The position numbers and the translations under genes are program-made. Shown piece after piece: positions 47,501 through 58,899 of a DNA stretch of 64,000 nt. Below the pieces are notes generated by a model. It worked only from the letters and a program-made list of their open reading frames with translations, searched no databases and was not told the origin of the DNA. This DNA is from Labyrinthula sp. Ha (Eukaryota; Sar; Bigyra; Labyrinthulida; Labyrinthulaceae): positions 248,001-312,000 of the forward strand of contig JAALGZ010000008.1 in NCBI GenBank assembly GCA_015227615.1, written 5' to 3'. Positions within the stretch are counted from its first letter, which is position 1, and each line of letters opens with the position of its first letter.

Positions 47501-47681
47501 TAAACAATATATTCAGAGATTTTTTTCACAATTTAACAATAACACAAAATAAGTACATCATATACAATATTTCAATTATATTTCTTTCGCTTCTATTATA
47601 GCTTTCTTAAAGGATTCTGAACTTATGGAGAAGAAACCAAACATTTCTATGAACAATATTACAAGAACACATATTTTTTTT
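41531..47681. other. Intergenic, featureless apart from one dispersed repeat
   Basis: About 6.1 kb of AT-rich DNA between the two paralogous membrane-protein genes, with no supportable gene. Copy B of the dispersed repeat lies at 44610-44720. A somewhat GC-richer patch at 42420-43160 may be decayed coding DNA but matches nothing I know. Confidence 0.45.
44610..44720 (+). repeat. Dispersed repeat family, copy B
   Basis: Contains TTTTCTTACTGATTGGTTC, matching copy A at 17325 with one change, then TGAATCATTATTGAAAATCA and TGACTATCAGTACAAGGC, matching copies A and C. No coding capacity. Confidence 0.45.
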
Positions 47682-48959
47682 CTAATGCCGAGATATATTA
47701 TTAAGAAAAGAACAATTATCCTCTTCAAATGCACCCAATAGTTTCAGCTGACTTAAATCACCTTCAAACCCAGATCTATCAAGAAAAGAAGACGAACACT
47801 CAAATAAACTTAAACCTAATACTTCAAGTTTAATAAGTTTCGGAAAAGGTCTTAGAAAGTTATCAGGTATATATTCCAACTCAGGAAGAACCAATTTTAT
47901 ACTATTTACTTTATAGTCTTCAAGTCTTCCGTCAGGAGTTGAAAATGCTTTCCATCCAGATTCACCAATTTCTAAACTTTCCAGGTAATCAAACTTGGAG
48001 AAAAAAATATAAGGAAAGTCAATTAGATCAACTTCTTTCAAAACTAAGTGTTTCAAACTCGTTTCTATGGATTTACCAGATGGATTAAATAGGTTTAAAA
48101 AAACATTCTGGATTTGAAGTGAGCTAATTTTCCAACTTCTGTAAGGAAAAGATTGCTCAAAATTAAGTTTTGGTTTTGTTTCATTGACTAAATTTCCAAT
48201 TATCCTAAGTTCATTAATTTGATTCAGACTCGAATAATGAAGAAAAAGATCATCTTCATTTCGTATTTGAAAAGAAAGTATATTTAGCTCATAGTAGTTA
48301 AAATGTGTAGAAGATAATGCTCTTGGTTCAATCTCAAGAAAAAAACCATTTGTAACAAATTCAATTTCATCTATGGTATTATTCCAAGGATATACATTTT
48401 TTCCATCCGTCATTAAAAAACTAGTAGTTTTTACTAATAATTCTGCTTCTAATATTATGACTAGTTTTCCAGGAACAACATTTCCAGTCTCTTCAGGAAG
48501 TGGGATTACACACTGGAAAGCAAATTCAGGCAATATATTTAGAGTACCTGTTCGAAATGTATACACAGTTTTTTGACTTTCTTCTTCTATACTAAAACTT
48601 TTAAATTGTTTATCATCCAAAAGAGCTTTGTTTATATTTGAGCAATAATATTTTATTTCTTCGTCAACATCTTCATTAACGAGACTATGAAGGTATCCTG
48701 CAATGTGAAGACCACCAAGTAATATTGACAAGAAAAGCAGAGTGATGATCACACTGCAATCAGACTTTTTCTCTTGCTCAATGTCTTGATCATCCTCTAC
48801 ATCCTCTGTTTCATCAAAGGAGTCTTCGAGGTACTCGGAAGCAACTGGAAGTTCGGGATCGGTTTCATCAGGGCTCTGAGCACCAAAATATTCAACTGCG
48901 AACGGGGCATTAAAATATTCTTCTGATATTCTTCTAGCAAGTTGAATAATGGAGTTCAT
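47682..48959 (-). CDS. Type II membrane protein with leucine-rich ectodomain, paralogue 2
   Basis: A 425-residue single-exon paralogue of 40268-41530 on the same strand, about 6 kb away. The cytoplasmic N-terminus is very acidic (EDSFDETEDVEDDQDIEQE), the transmembrane helix lies at about 69-90, and the outer domain repeats the same order of blocks, ending LPELEYIPDNFLRPFPKL…SFLDRSGFEG and a Cys-containing tail. Sequence identity with the first copy is moderate (about a third by eye) across the whole outer domain but negligible in the cytoplasmic part, so the duplication is old and the ectodomain is the constrained portion. A TTTTGGGC word at 49039-49046 lies 80 bases upstream of the start. 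Function unknown. Confidence 0.8.
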   Translation of the reverse strand: MNSIIQLARRISEEYFNAPFAVEYFGAQSPDETDPELPVASEYLEDSFDETEDVEDDQDIEQEKKSDCSVIITLLFLSILLGGLHIAGYLHSLVNEDVDEEIKYYCSNINKALLDDKQFKSFSIEEESQKTVYTFRTGTLNILPEFAFQCVIPLPEETGNVVPGKLVIILEAELLVKTTSFLMTDGKNVYPWNNTIDEIEFVTNGFFLEIEPRALSSTHFNYYELNILSFQIRNEDDLFLHYSSLNQINELRIIGNLVNETKPKLNFEQSFPYRSWKISSLQIQNVFLNLFNPSGKSIETSLKHLVLKEVDLIDFPYIFFSKFDYLESLEIGESGWKAFSTPDGRLEDYKVNSIKLVLPELEYIPDNFLRPFPKLIKLEVLGLSLFECSSSFLDRSGFEGDLSQLKLLGAFEEDNCSFLNNISRH

Positions 48960-49948
48960 TTTTTTGTTTTGGGATCTTCAAGTTAAATATTATTTTGTTT
49001 GTTCTATAGCGGGAACTTTAATATCTTCTGTTTGACAATTTTGGGCGCGACTAGTTTTTGAAATCACAGTATGACATTACTATTGAAGATTTATTTAATA
49101 TTTTGACCGTTAGCCAAGTATTTCAAGAGAAAGAGATGTTTGATTTATGTTAGACTTGTTTAAGGCTCTTAGCTTAAGAACAATGATGCCATCTTTATAT
49201 TTTATACATTTAGGGTTTTCGTAACAGATTTTTGAAGAATTACAAATAAATAGCTTAAGAAAAAAGGGCAAGGTAAATGTGGAGAGCAACCAGGAAGAAC
49301 AGGTAGTGTAATCTTTGCCTTTCTTCTCCCCACAGTTTCCTGGACTATTTCTAACATAAAACTATTGGTGAAGACAAGTCTAAGCCTTGTGATCCATGGT
49401 GATCTCTTTATCACAGACAGAATTAAGTTCACTACATATAACCTCGTTTTACAAGTCTTCATACTAACACTTTTTGAGAAAGCTTTTGTTGATATTGCGA
49501 ACGTACTCGGAACTAAAGTATTTATAAGGATATCTTATGAGGTTTTTTTGCTTGAAGTGATGCATTTAGTTGAAATATAGTAGACAATTTTAAAAAAGCA
49601 GGTGAACCAAAGAAATGCTTTCATTCTCTCGAGTATGACAGAAATCTTGTCACTGAAATTATCTTAGCAGTCATTTTGATAATTGCGATAAAAAAGATAC
49701 AATGTTTGATGGCTGGGACTGCTTTGTCCGTGAATATCAATAATTGGAGATATAACATGAAAGCTCCCTTCTCTATATCCTTTGAATTTCTATAGATTGA
49801 TATATGTTTAGTACATAGTATGCTCCTTTGAGTTCTGAAAATATGTCTACACTTTATTTTCTTTTTTTACTAATTAAATATAACCAAGATATAATTTTAA
49901 ATTTATATTGAAATACATTTCCAGATAGCTTTAAGTACCTTACAGCTC
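48960..49948. other. Intergenic
   Basis: About 1 kb; the right part holds the 3' flank of the Cys-rich gene and the left part the promoter of the membrane-protein gene. Frames at 49202-49580 are short and uninformative. Confidence 0.4.
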
Positions 49949-50236
49949 TTAATCTCTGCAAACAGCAGCAGCGCATGAGTCACAAGTCTGAGGAATGTAC
50001 TGACACAAAGCACATTCTTCTTCACATGTTGGTACAAAGGCAGGACAAAAAATACACCCATCTTGACAGATTGCTTGTGGACAGGTTTGACATCCCTGTT
50101 GAGTAACCATACAGTTTCCACAATCCTCCTCACACTCTGGTACAACAGCTGGGCACATTACACACTGCAAATTTCTCAACATAGGATTACTCTGTGCAAG
50201 AGTCACAGAAAAGATAGAGAGGAAAATACATTTCAT
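49949..50236 (-). CDS. Small secreted Cys-rich protein with two modules
   Basis: The frame is open from 50413, but the ATG at 50236 starts a typical signal peptide (MKCIFLSIFSVTLAQ) and leaves a 95-residue product, which I prefer. The mature part consists of two tandem modules of about 35 residues: CVMCPAVVPECEEDCGNC…QTCPQAIC and CIFCPAFVPTCEEECALC…CDSCAAAVC, with the same cysteine spacing. The membrane protein at 4590-5138 contains one such module, so the window holds two members of one family 45 kb apart. The module has paired CxxC words and could bind metal or form disulphides; being secreted, disulphides are more likely. No membrane helix. Upstream of the ATG is a short TTTGGTTTCTG repeat. 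Confidence 0.75.
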   Translation of the reverse strand: MKCIFLSIFSVTLAQSNPMLRNLQCVMCPAVVPECEEDCGNCMVTQQGCQTCPQAICQDGCIFCPAFVPTCEEECALCQYIPQTCDSCAAAVCRD

Positions 50237-50547
50237 GTTTTGGTTTCTGTTTTGGTTTCTGTTTTGTTTTCTTGTTTTTCCGATGGTGTTTGACAGGAAT
50301 ATAAAACTGGTTAGATACTGACTATTCTTTGTACTATTATTCCGCTTTATTTTCGTTGAGAGTACAAAATATATTTTTGGATCGGCTCTAAGGCCCGGAA
50401 AATAATGATACATAGATTTAATTGTACTAATGATACCAAAATTTGTAATTGTATTATTTCAATATTGAATAGAAGACTTCTATTTCATTATAAAATAATT
50501 CATCCTGATTTGTTCTTAATTAGATTTTGGAAACCTTTGGGTTAGTC

Positions 50548-50655
50548 ATGCGTTTGTTTTTGACTTGTTTTTTGGGTTCATACGTACATTGCAAAGTCTT
50601 AAGAGGTAAGTGTAGTTCTTTTTATCAAGTTCTCCAGCTTAAGGAGGACGCCTAA
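50548..50655 (+). pseudogene. Possible remnant or short gene with signal peptide
   Basis: An ATG at 50548 starts MRLFLTCFLGSYVHC, which reads as a signal peptide, followed after 19 codons by a GTAAGT donor. Several AG acceptors 24-37 bases on would match the local intron size, but each spliced product ends within about 30 further codons. It is divergent from the small Cys-rich gene (311 bases between starts) and may be a truncated relative. Weak. Confidence 0.22.
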
Positions 50656-52627
50656 AACTCAAGCAGTATCTTCCAAGATATATTATTATTCTGGCCAAGT
50701 GCAGTAACTCTACTTTATATTATTAGTGATGCTTAAATGTTCTGCAAGGTAACTTTTCTGAGCTGTTTTGTTTATTAATGTCTAAACTTAATGGAACCAC
50801 CAATACAATGAAAGGTATCAAGTGCTATTCTAGAGACAAAGTATTCGTATTATCTAAATAAGTAAAATAAAATGATGTGTTTCCAAGAACCCATATGAAT
50901 AACCTAAATTTTTCAAGCAATATTTGATTATGGCCATAGCCATTTACTAGCTCTGAAAATTCCATATTCTTTGCTTAGTATCTACTTTTTCAATGAACAT
51001 TGAACTTATATATCTTGGTATATCACTTTAGGTTCTCGAGCTAATTCGTGAACCAAAGGTAATAAAGGCTTCTTGTAACCAAGGTTTCGCCGATGGATTC
51101 CTAGACCAAGCTGTAAGATTGGAATGGGTTATGATACTAGGTATTCAATCACAGTTTAGTAGAAGGGGAACATAAACACTATTTTTCCAATTACAATGTA
51201 CGCAGCTTTGGCTAATTATATTTCAACTAGACCTCCCAAATAACTAAATAATGGGGGATTCTATGAAACTTTCACATGCACCTTTAATTCGGAAGAAAAG
51301 ATTCAGAATATATTCTATCTAGAGCAATCGTGAACTTTCATTGAATCTCAAAAGAAAAAAATCAAGTTTGTTTTAAACATCATTGATATGTGGTCAAAAA
51401 CTTAAGGAAACTATATTTCGAAAAATGCCTTTTAATTTCCAAGAAGTGAATGTGCTGCCCAATTTCAAGCACTTAATTTGGATTTTTGAAACCCAACTCG
51501 CTGCATCTACGGTTCAATAATATTTGTTGTTCTCGGGGTGTTCAAAAAGAATTTTAGGGCAAGATTTTAGAAGTAGTACAAGAGTTGCTTTTCATAAGTT
51601 TGTATTTATATGTTACAACTACTTTTAGCCTTGAACTGTGAAATTCCTTGGTCATGGGCAGTTCTTGTTCTATGCGTTTCGTGGTGTCTCCTGATTTGTT
51701 TGTAAGCCGTATCCAGGACAATAAAGTTAAGTATCAGATACCGAGTGACTATTAGTCTCAAAAACCGAGTTCTCTATTGACGTACATCGTCGTGCAAGAA
51801 GATAGAATTGAAGACCAGGGTAGATCCCTAAAGACAGGTAAATGTCGAAACTGGATGTGTAAAGACAAGTAAAATGGGAATGATTGCACTTGTGAATCCA
51901 AGCCAGTGGAGCCAAGGTTCTTTGAGCGATGGTGTGTAAATTATTAGTTTTCATAAATTTAGTGGTTGCTAAGCATATGGAAGTAAAACTTGGTGAAAAT
52001 TTACAGAATATGTGTAGAGAAGGAGTTACAGTTATTATCCTTTCATCCCCAATCAGTGCCTTTAATTATCTCATATAGCTCTGACCATTTCCAACTAACT
52101 ATATATCTTTTTAGAAACAGACCAATCATCTTAGTATTGAAAACCTTAGTGTATTTTGATAAGAAGTACAAAAGGGTGGACATCTTCTGCTTATGTAGTT
52201 AGGTTTTAGGAAGTTGTATACAAATAAAAATGAACCATACAGTTGGCATTCACTTTCGCTGCGCTCGTGTATTGTTTCGAGTCAAACTATCGCAATGTTA
52301 TTATGACCAAGCAACTTTGCACAATTTTCAGTATCTTGGGATATGTTAGATAAGAAATCTATGATTGACATGGAACTCTGAAACTTTCTTAAAGATCCGT
52401 ATTACTGAAGTTCTTAAAGAGAATTACTGGCGGCAACACAAAGCAACTTATTCATCGAATATAATCTAACTTATAATCTATAATATTGAAAAGCGATTTA
52501 ATTTGCAATGGGAAATGGTTTATGTTATTTCAAACGACAGTATGAGTTTTTTGTTTTTATTTTTTATTTGTTTTAACCTCCCTTGTAGAGACAATATAAT
52601 CAAGCTGACTCTAAGACTTCTACTACC

Positions 52628-52651
52628 ATATATATATATATATATATATAT
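52628..52651. repeat. (AT)12 microsatellite
   Basis: Uninterrupted AT dinucleotides over 24 bases. Confidence 0.9.
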
Positions 52652-55600
52652 TCCGTTACTTAGTAAAGACTGTAAAATTTCTAAGGCGGTCCCTATATAG
52701 AACACATATCTAACTACAAATATACATCTATAAAATGGTTTCCTTATATATTTTCCTCCAGGTTTTCTGGTTTTGTTGCCAGAAATACCCAATATTTTAA
52801 TATTAGATACCAATGCATACAACCTGCTCTTAATTTTGATTCTAATTATCTCATTCAAATGTGATATGCTTTCCAACCAAATAAATCATTTCAAAAAAGT
52901 ATTTTTATGATATAGGAAATCACGTCTGTATTTATTTATTTAAAACTCCTCTCTGTAACAAATGGTTGAATAAAGTTTTTAACGAAGGAAAAGGTACCTT
53001 ATATATTTTGCATGTTTTTCATTTGATACATAGACGAGTACATGGGCTTGAAATCTTTACTAAATTATTTTAGGCGAGTTTAAACTGAATTTTAGCCCAG
53101 AAATCAATTTTTTATTAGTGCGATATCTATTATTCAAGTTTTCTATACCGTGTTGTTTTATGTTTGTCTTAAAGAAAAATTATATAAAACATATTATTCT
53201 ATGGCTATTTACTTTTTGAATTAATTTACCCGAACTTCAAGTCCGTATTCTAGCATTAAATTAAGCATAAGAACACCAACTATAGTCGTTAGAGGCTCCC
53301 CATCTTCGGGTTTAATTACTTAGGCATATTATGGTTAATATAAAGGTTTGTAAACTGAGCTAGGTCGTTCGTCTATTATTATTTTCCTGTCTATATAGAC
53401 CATCGCTACTCTTAATATTCCTATAAATAAATTTGCTTAAAACTTTTGGATCATTCTAAATTTAAGGGCGTGAAATCTTCAAAAAAGTTAGTTATGCCAA
53501 TGTTAAATTAAAACTCATCTTTTTATAACCACGGAAACTTTAGTATTTGTAATTTTCATTAAATTTAGAGAAATCGATTTCTGGTCATCAAGGTTTGCGG
53601 CTTATTCGTTGTATTCCTATATCTTTCATATAGACGTGGTATTAGGTTTATTTGATATAAATGAAGTTGGATAGTAATAAATTTTGAAAGTGAAAACATG
53701 TGTCGAGCTAATGATTAAATTGGTGGAAAGTAGTATATAAAAATTAGTTACACATTCTTGTTTACATATATACTACATCTAATCTCAGTAGCTACTTAGT
53801 ATCCCTATATCATCCACATATGCAAAACTCAGTATTTCTTGCAATCATTACGAAAGACTGCATTCTACGGGATCTTGTTACATATGTAATGTTTAGTCCA
53901 TATATATCTCATTTCTCTACGTCTTAGTTGAAATTTTCAGTTCTCCGTGCTTTCATCATATATACTGTCTATCGAAAAGTCAATCCTAAGCTCTTAATGC
54001 GAGTTAAGTACCGCTCTGGTATTATTATGTATCTTGCAAGCAATATTTACATTTGCTCGGGAATTTGTTCTTTGTTTGCTCTTTGTCTTGATAAAACCGT
54101 TCAATCTAGAATTTATAAGTTGATAACCTAATACCAAATTACAAACATCTTTAAAAAAGGCTAATTCTTTGGAATTACTAAGAGTAGAAAATAAGTTGAC
54201 ATCGTGGTAAATACAAAGGTTCCAAGAGCTTTTTTAGGTCTAGTTTATTCTTGTAAGTTGCAATTTTCAATCTGAGAGAGGTTAGATCATGGTATCTTTG
54301 GAAGCTCTAAGACTATAAATATCACAACTCGAATGATAAAATGCCACGGGGAAATCCGTTGTGCCGTTAGAAACTTAAATTTATGCCGTCACATTACTAT
54401 GCTCTCATATATATACATAGAAATAAGGAGACATGTTTTACCAGTGTATAGCTCATATAGCCTGAGTACATAATGAAGAATACATCTGTATATCCATTCA
54501 CTGTTCTACTTCATCAACTGCAGTAGGGGTAGTCGTTGGGTAAGGAAAAGTTTCTATATTATTCTACGGAAATGTTTCCTCTTTGAGGTTCTTATTTGTA
54601 TTCAATGGTATCACAGTTGATACATTATGATGTCCCTTCATCGTTTCCTGCTCACAAACCACAAAAGGAAACAAGAAATCTTAGTAACCAAATGTCGCTA
54701 GTATTTCAAGTAAAATTTTACTTAGAGTTCGCGAATATATATTTGCCACGTTAAAAGACACATTCCTAAAAAAAGATTTGTGAACTCCAGTTTTCTCATT
54801 CTAAAGGCAAACCGCTTCCCAACCTCAATATTTCAGCTTTTTTGCAAAATAATCCACATTATGCTCTTATTGCAACGATAATATTACTACTCCATCCATA
54901 CTTGGAATCTTTATTTATACCATGTGCCTCGTATTATAGAACTATAATTTTGTCATATATGTCATTTATCATATAATACAGAGAAGAAAACCCGAGCAAC
55001 AAGCGGGATCTATATCTGTCCTTATCCAGTAGACACGGGAGAGGTATTATATTATTTCATGTTTACCTAGTAATCAATCTTAATAATATTTACTATTTAC
55101 AGTTGTTTATTATGTGTATGTTCATGTGTTGATATTTTTCATTCTATTTTATTTGAAGGGAATAATTTGCTGAATCTGTTGTTTACATTCTCTTAGCAAT
55201 TTAGTTCCCTGTTGAAATACTTATCAACAAAAGAGGATATGAGATCCCTTTACTTTGAACGAATAAAAATTAGTAATATAGGGGGAGGAGTAAGTCTTAT
55301 CTAACTACTAGATGAGCTAAATGCAATAGCATATGGTGTTATCTTTGAAGTTAGAATAACGAGGATATTGATTATTTCTTGGGTGATAATTGGATAAATC
55401 TTTTTACGTAGATTAGGACATAAAACTCAGTTCATTTATGGTATTATCTAGCAATCTTTATTAATTTATTTGGAGAGTTGTCCTGGAGCTTGCTGTCTTA
55501 GGGAAAGTCGTACCTGAATCTTCTACAAACTTAATACAGAAGTTTTTGGACACAGTGTTAAGTCTTATATGAAAGTTAGTTTGGCTCTATTGTTAACTCT

Positions 55601-56615
55601 TAGCTTGACTTGCAGGATACAAACTTTTATATTACCCAACAACACAGCGAGTAATTACTAAGGGTATCCTAACTTGACCTCAATAAAAGTGATTTATCTG
55701 CTTATAAAAATATTTTTTTAATACATAATCTGAGTCTAACCATCAAAAAATTGGAAATTATATGATGCTTACAGAAATATGATACCAAATTTGCTTTATG
55801 TTCTTTTATATTTTAGTAAATATCTCATAGGCAACATAAATCTCAAAAGGCCAAGCTCTCTTACAAAATTTATAGAAAAACTTCAACCTGTTATAGCTCC
55901 AGCTATTGGACAGATAGGTTAAGGGGCAACTCATGGAATAATATATAATATGAAAATCTTATTGTCTTATTCACATCAGATAGAATCAAAATGAACTATT
56001 TGGGATGATATTTTAATTCTGAGTCCTAGAAGTCCTAATAGTGTCTACTAATTAAGACATTGTCGCGACGGAAAACTGTCGTGGAGACCATTCCATATAG
56101 TGTATAATGTTTAGTCAATTACTTTGAAATCATAGTCTCTCTTAAGGTTTAATATTATGCAAAACACATAATGTTTTAATACGAGGTATGTACTGCTCTT
56201 TCTTAGATATATTTTCGAAAGTTACAGTAAATGTAGTAAAAATAATGGCTAACGACGTTTAAGACTTGAGAGGCCAATATCAACCGAAAAATAACATCTA
56301 TATTCTTGTAGTCTACGCCATCATAAGATTATGAATAAGAAATTAATATTGCTTAAAAGAGAATTTGGTGGCTACCCATTTCGTATGCTTGGTATCGTGA
56401 TTCTTTCAAGAAGTTTACTACAAAATGCCTCTCTTAATGCTATAACAAGAAGAATGAATTATTTCAAGCTTTTTTGCTAATAAGAAGTAATTAATGTTTA
56501 ACTTTTTTCTCAATCAAAAAATTCTAAGAAATATTTTAGAATATTGTAAGGGATACGCAGTAAGGGTCGTTTTTTTGACAATATCATCTTTCTAACAATT
56601 ATTCGTATTCGGTTG

Positions 56616-56619
56616 AGTT
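56616..56619. repeat. LTR-element target duplication, left
   Basis: AGTT precedes the 5' LTR and recurs directly after the 3' LTR at 63682-63685. Four bases is short, so chance agreement is not excluded. Confidence 0.55.
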
Positions 56620-56827
56620 TAGTAGTATTATATGTATACTAATAATACTACGTTATGTAAAACAGGCTACTTTTGGGCCTTCACATAGTCCGGTTACACT
56701 AAAATATATTAAGCGTTAATACGATCAATCATGAATACAGACGAACGACTTATGAAACTTATAAACAAGGAGAAATACAGATTTACTGTCCAGAAGAAAG
56801 TTATTCTACACCGGAGAATAACGACTA
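56620..56827 (+). repeat. 5' LTR
   Basis: 208 bases, starting TAGT and ending ACTA. Its first 32 bases contain a hairpin with perfect 10-bp arms (GTAGTATTAT at 56622-56631 and its complement at 56642-56651). It matches 63475-63681 along its whole length at about 91 percent. Confidence 0.92.
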
Positions 56828-56839
56828 TTGAAGCTTCAA
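56828..56839 (+). other. Palindrome at the primer-binding position
   Basis: TTGAAGCTTCAA, a perfect 12-bp palindrome, begins at the base after the 5' LTR, where the primer-binding site is expected. It does not resemble the usual initiator-tRNA complement. Self-priming, known in some chromoviruses such as Tf1, is one explanation. Confidence 0.35.
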
Positions 56840-56929
56840 GTCATGACAAGTGGATTCACCAGATAAAATAGCTTTTTACGAACTAGGACCTGACAATAAG
56901 CCGCGGACGTATTAATTTGAGGACGGAGT

Positions 56930-57850
56930 TAAGAAGTATATTTTACCAGAAGTTATGACACCTACCTCCGATAAAACAGCGAAGAAAACAGCCAGTACTT
57001 CTGATGCAATCAATGCTGAGCTAGTCGAAGCACTACGTAGACTTGGATCTCCATCTATTCGCCCCACTAGATTTGAAATCCTTACTACTCTTGATCGTGA
57101 ACCGCTATTGAACTTCATCATCAGATTCAAGCGTGCTCGACAGAAGGACCCTTCACTTGAAATAGCTGAGTGGCTAGGAGGTACAGTTTCGTACAAGATT
57201 GAGTCACATGGGATAGATTTGGATAACACTAGTGAGGTCCTCAAGCATCTGGAGTCAATTTAGAAAATGAGAGCAGAGAGCTTATTTGCCCACAGCATCG
57301 GACGCCTTTCAGGTGAAGTCAAGTAGCCCATGAACACTGAAAATGGTATCGAATCTATTAGACACTTTATTATGCAAGTGAAGGAGATACTTGGACCAGA
57401 AAGAAATCTTAACCCTCAATCTAATAAGACTGTCATCAAGAATATAGTTAAGAAACTACCTGGTTACTTTCAGATAAATGATACCAATTATTTGGATCTC
57501 TTTCCAAAAGTATCAACGTTAGACGATTTCGCGCACAGCCTGAAGCTATTGGAACCTATTGAGGATGCATAGATAAGAAAAAGAAGAAATGGCAGTGCAC
57601 TTACTTTACACATTGCAAACCTCTCAGCTAACCTTGATCACACGCCATCACCATCACCCACTAGCCAGAACCTTACACTAATATCCGAGAACCCGGTAGA
57701 GAGAGTTATTTTAGCGCTAAACAGGCTGGAAACGAAGCTCGACAATATTAACAGATGCTTTAATTGTGGAGCCGCAGATCATTTTATAGCTAATTGCCCG
57801 GAACAGAGACAAGTGGGATCGATGTCTACACCGCAGAGACAATCCTAAGT
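56930..57850 (+). mobile_element. LTR element: gag region with zinc knuckle
   Basis: Capsid-like helical segments are followed near 57760-57800 by a CCHC zinc knuckle of the form C-x2-C-x4-H-x4-C (CFNCGAADHFIANC), which binds the element's RNA. The region is broken. Boundaries are approximate. Confidence 0.75.
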
Positions 57851-57949
57851 GCAGGTTAGTGACCGGAATACTAATTCACGTTCAAGGAGAAGGCAACCCA
57901 ACAGGAAAACGATGGCTCAAAGGAAGATGCCGGTTATGCAGCCCAGAGC

Positions 57950-58350
57950 TGATCCAGTGGAGTTTCTGGAACTGATGGATGGTCCGAACGGGGTTAAGGT
58001 TAAAGGTATTCTAGACAGTGGAGCAGCCAAGACGATAGGAAACGTCAGATACCACAAGAGGTTTTGCTCCATGCTTCATCCGGTACATTCTAACCTTAGT
58101 TTTCAGCTAGAAAACTATGAACCCATCCCCATCGCCCTCATTGGAGATGTGGAGATTAGAGTTAAAGTCGATGATGACGAGCCTGTGTACCTTGGAAGAG
58201 TCCGCATATTTATGGTGGACGATGAAAGTAGCTTTTCGGAACTCTACATTGGGAAAGAAACTTTATTTGATGTAGGTGCGCTTCCAGAGCAGTCACTGAG
58301 GAAGATGCCAAGCTGGCAGAGGAACTTACTTGCACCGTATTCAATGGCGA
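57950..58350 (+). mobile_element. LTR element: aspartic protease region
   Basis: A retropepsin-like core is marked by the active-site word LDSGA near 58010-58025 and beta-rich flanks. It would process the polyprotein. Part of a broken element; the stretch from about 58420 to 58930 downstream is a linker I do not recognise. Confidence 0.7.
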
Positions 58351-58899
58351 GAAGAGATAACCATCTAAGTCAACGAAGAAACTGAAATATAGGCACCAAA
58401 GGAAATAAGAACCCTGCGAAAATGCCCCTTTTAAGAAATTCTATCTCATTCCCTACAGAAGATATAAAATTTAACTTGAAGCACATGGATATATCGAAGT
58501 TTTGCGATGTCGATTCTGATTTAATACAATCCATCTTGAAGGGTAATATTTACTTCTTAAACAAACGGAAGGAAAAGCTGGCCCTTAACACTTCAGATAT
58601 AAACTTCATTGCAAAAGAAATAGATCTCACATCCTCTGGCGATACGGTACCAATGGATGAAGCTGCTAGCATCTTACAGCTACCATCAGATGCACCGGTG
58701 CAGCTTGGTAGCCCGTATTCAGGAATGATGGGAGAGGACGTTCCCAGTATAACATATTTTGGAGGGGATGGTCCTAACCTGGAAGCCAAAGAGGAACAGG
58801 AGCAGATGAAGAGCTATCTCGAGAAGCACCTGAAGGAGTCGGAGGTGATCACGGAAGCGGAACGTAAAAATTCTATTGGATACCTGCCTTACTCCCATA

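Larger units (their letters stand above)
50237..56615. other. Intergenic, very AT-rich
   Basis: About 6.4 kb without a supportable intact gene. It holds a possible truncated secreted-protein start at 50548 (separate entry) and an (AT)n microsatellite. Everything else has closed frames on both strands. Confidence 0.45.

Noticed and set aside
50237-50413. N-terminal extension of the small Cys-rich protein
   Set aside because: The 59-residue extension is low-complexity (RNQNRNQN) and would bury the signal peptide that begins at the ATG at 50236.
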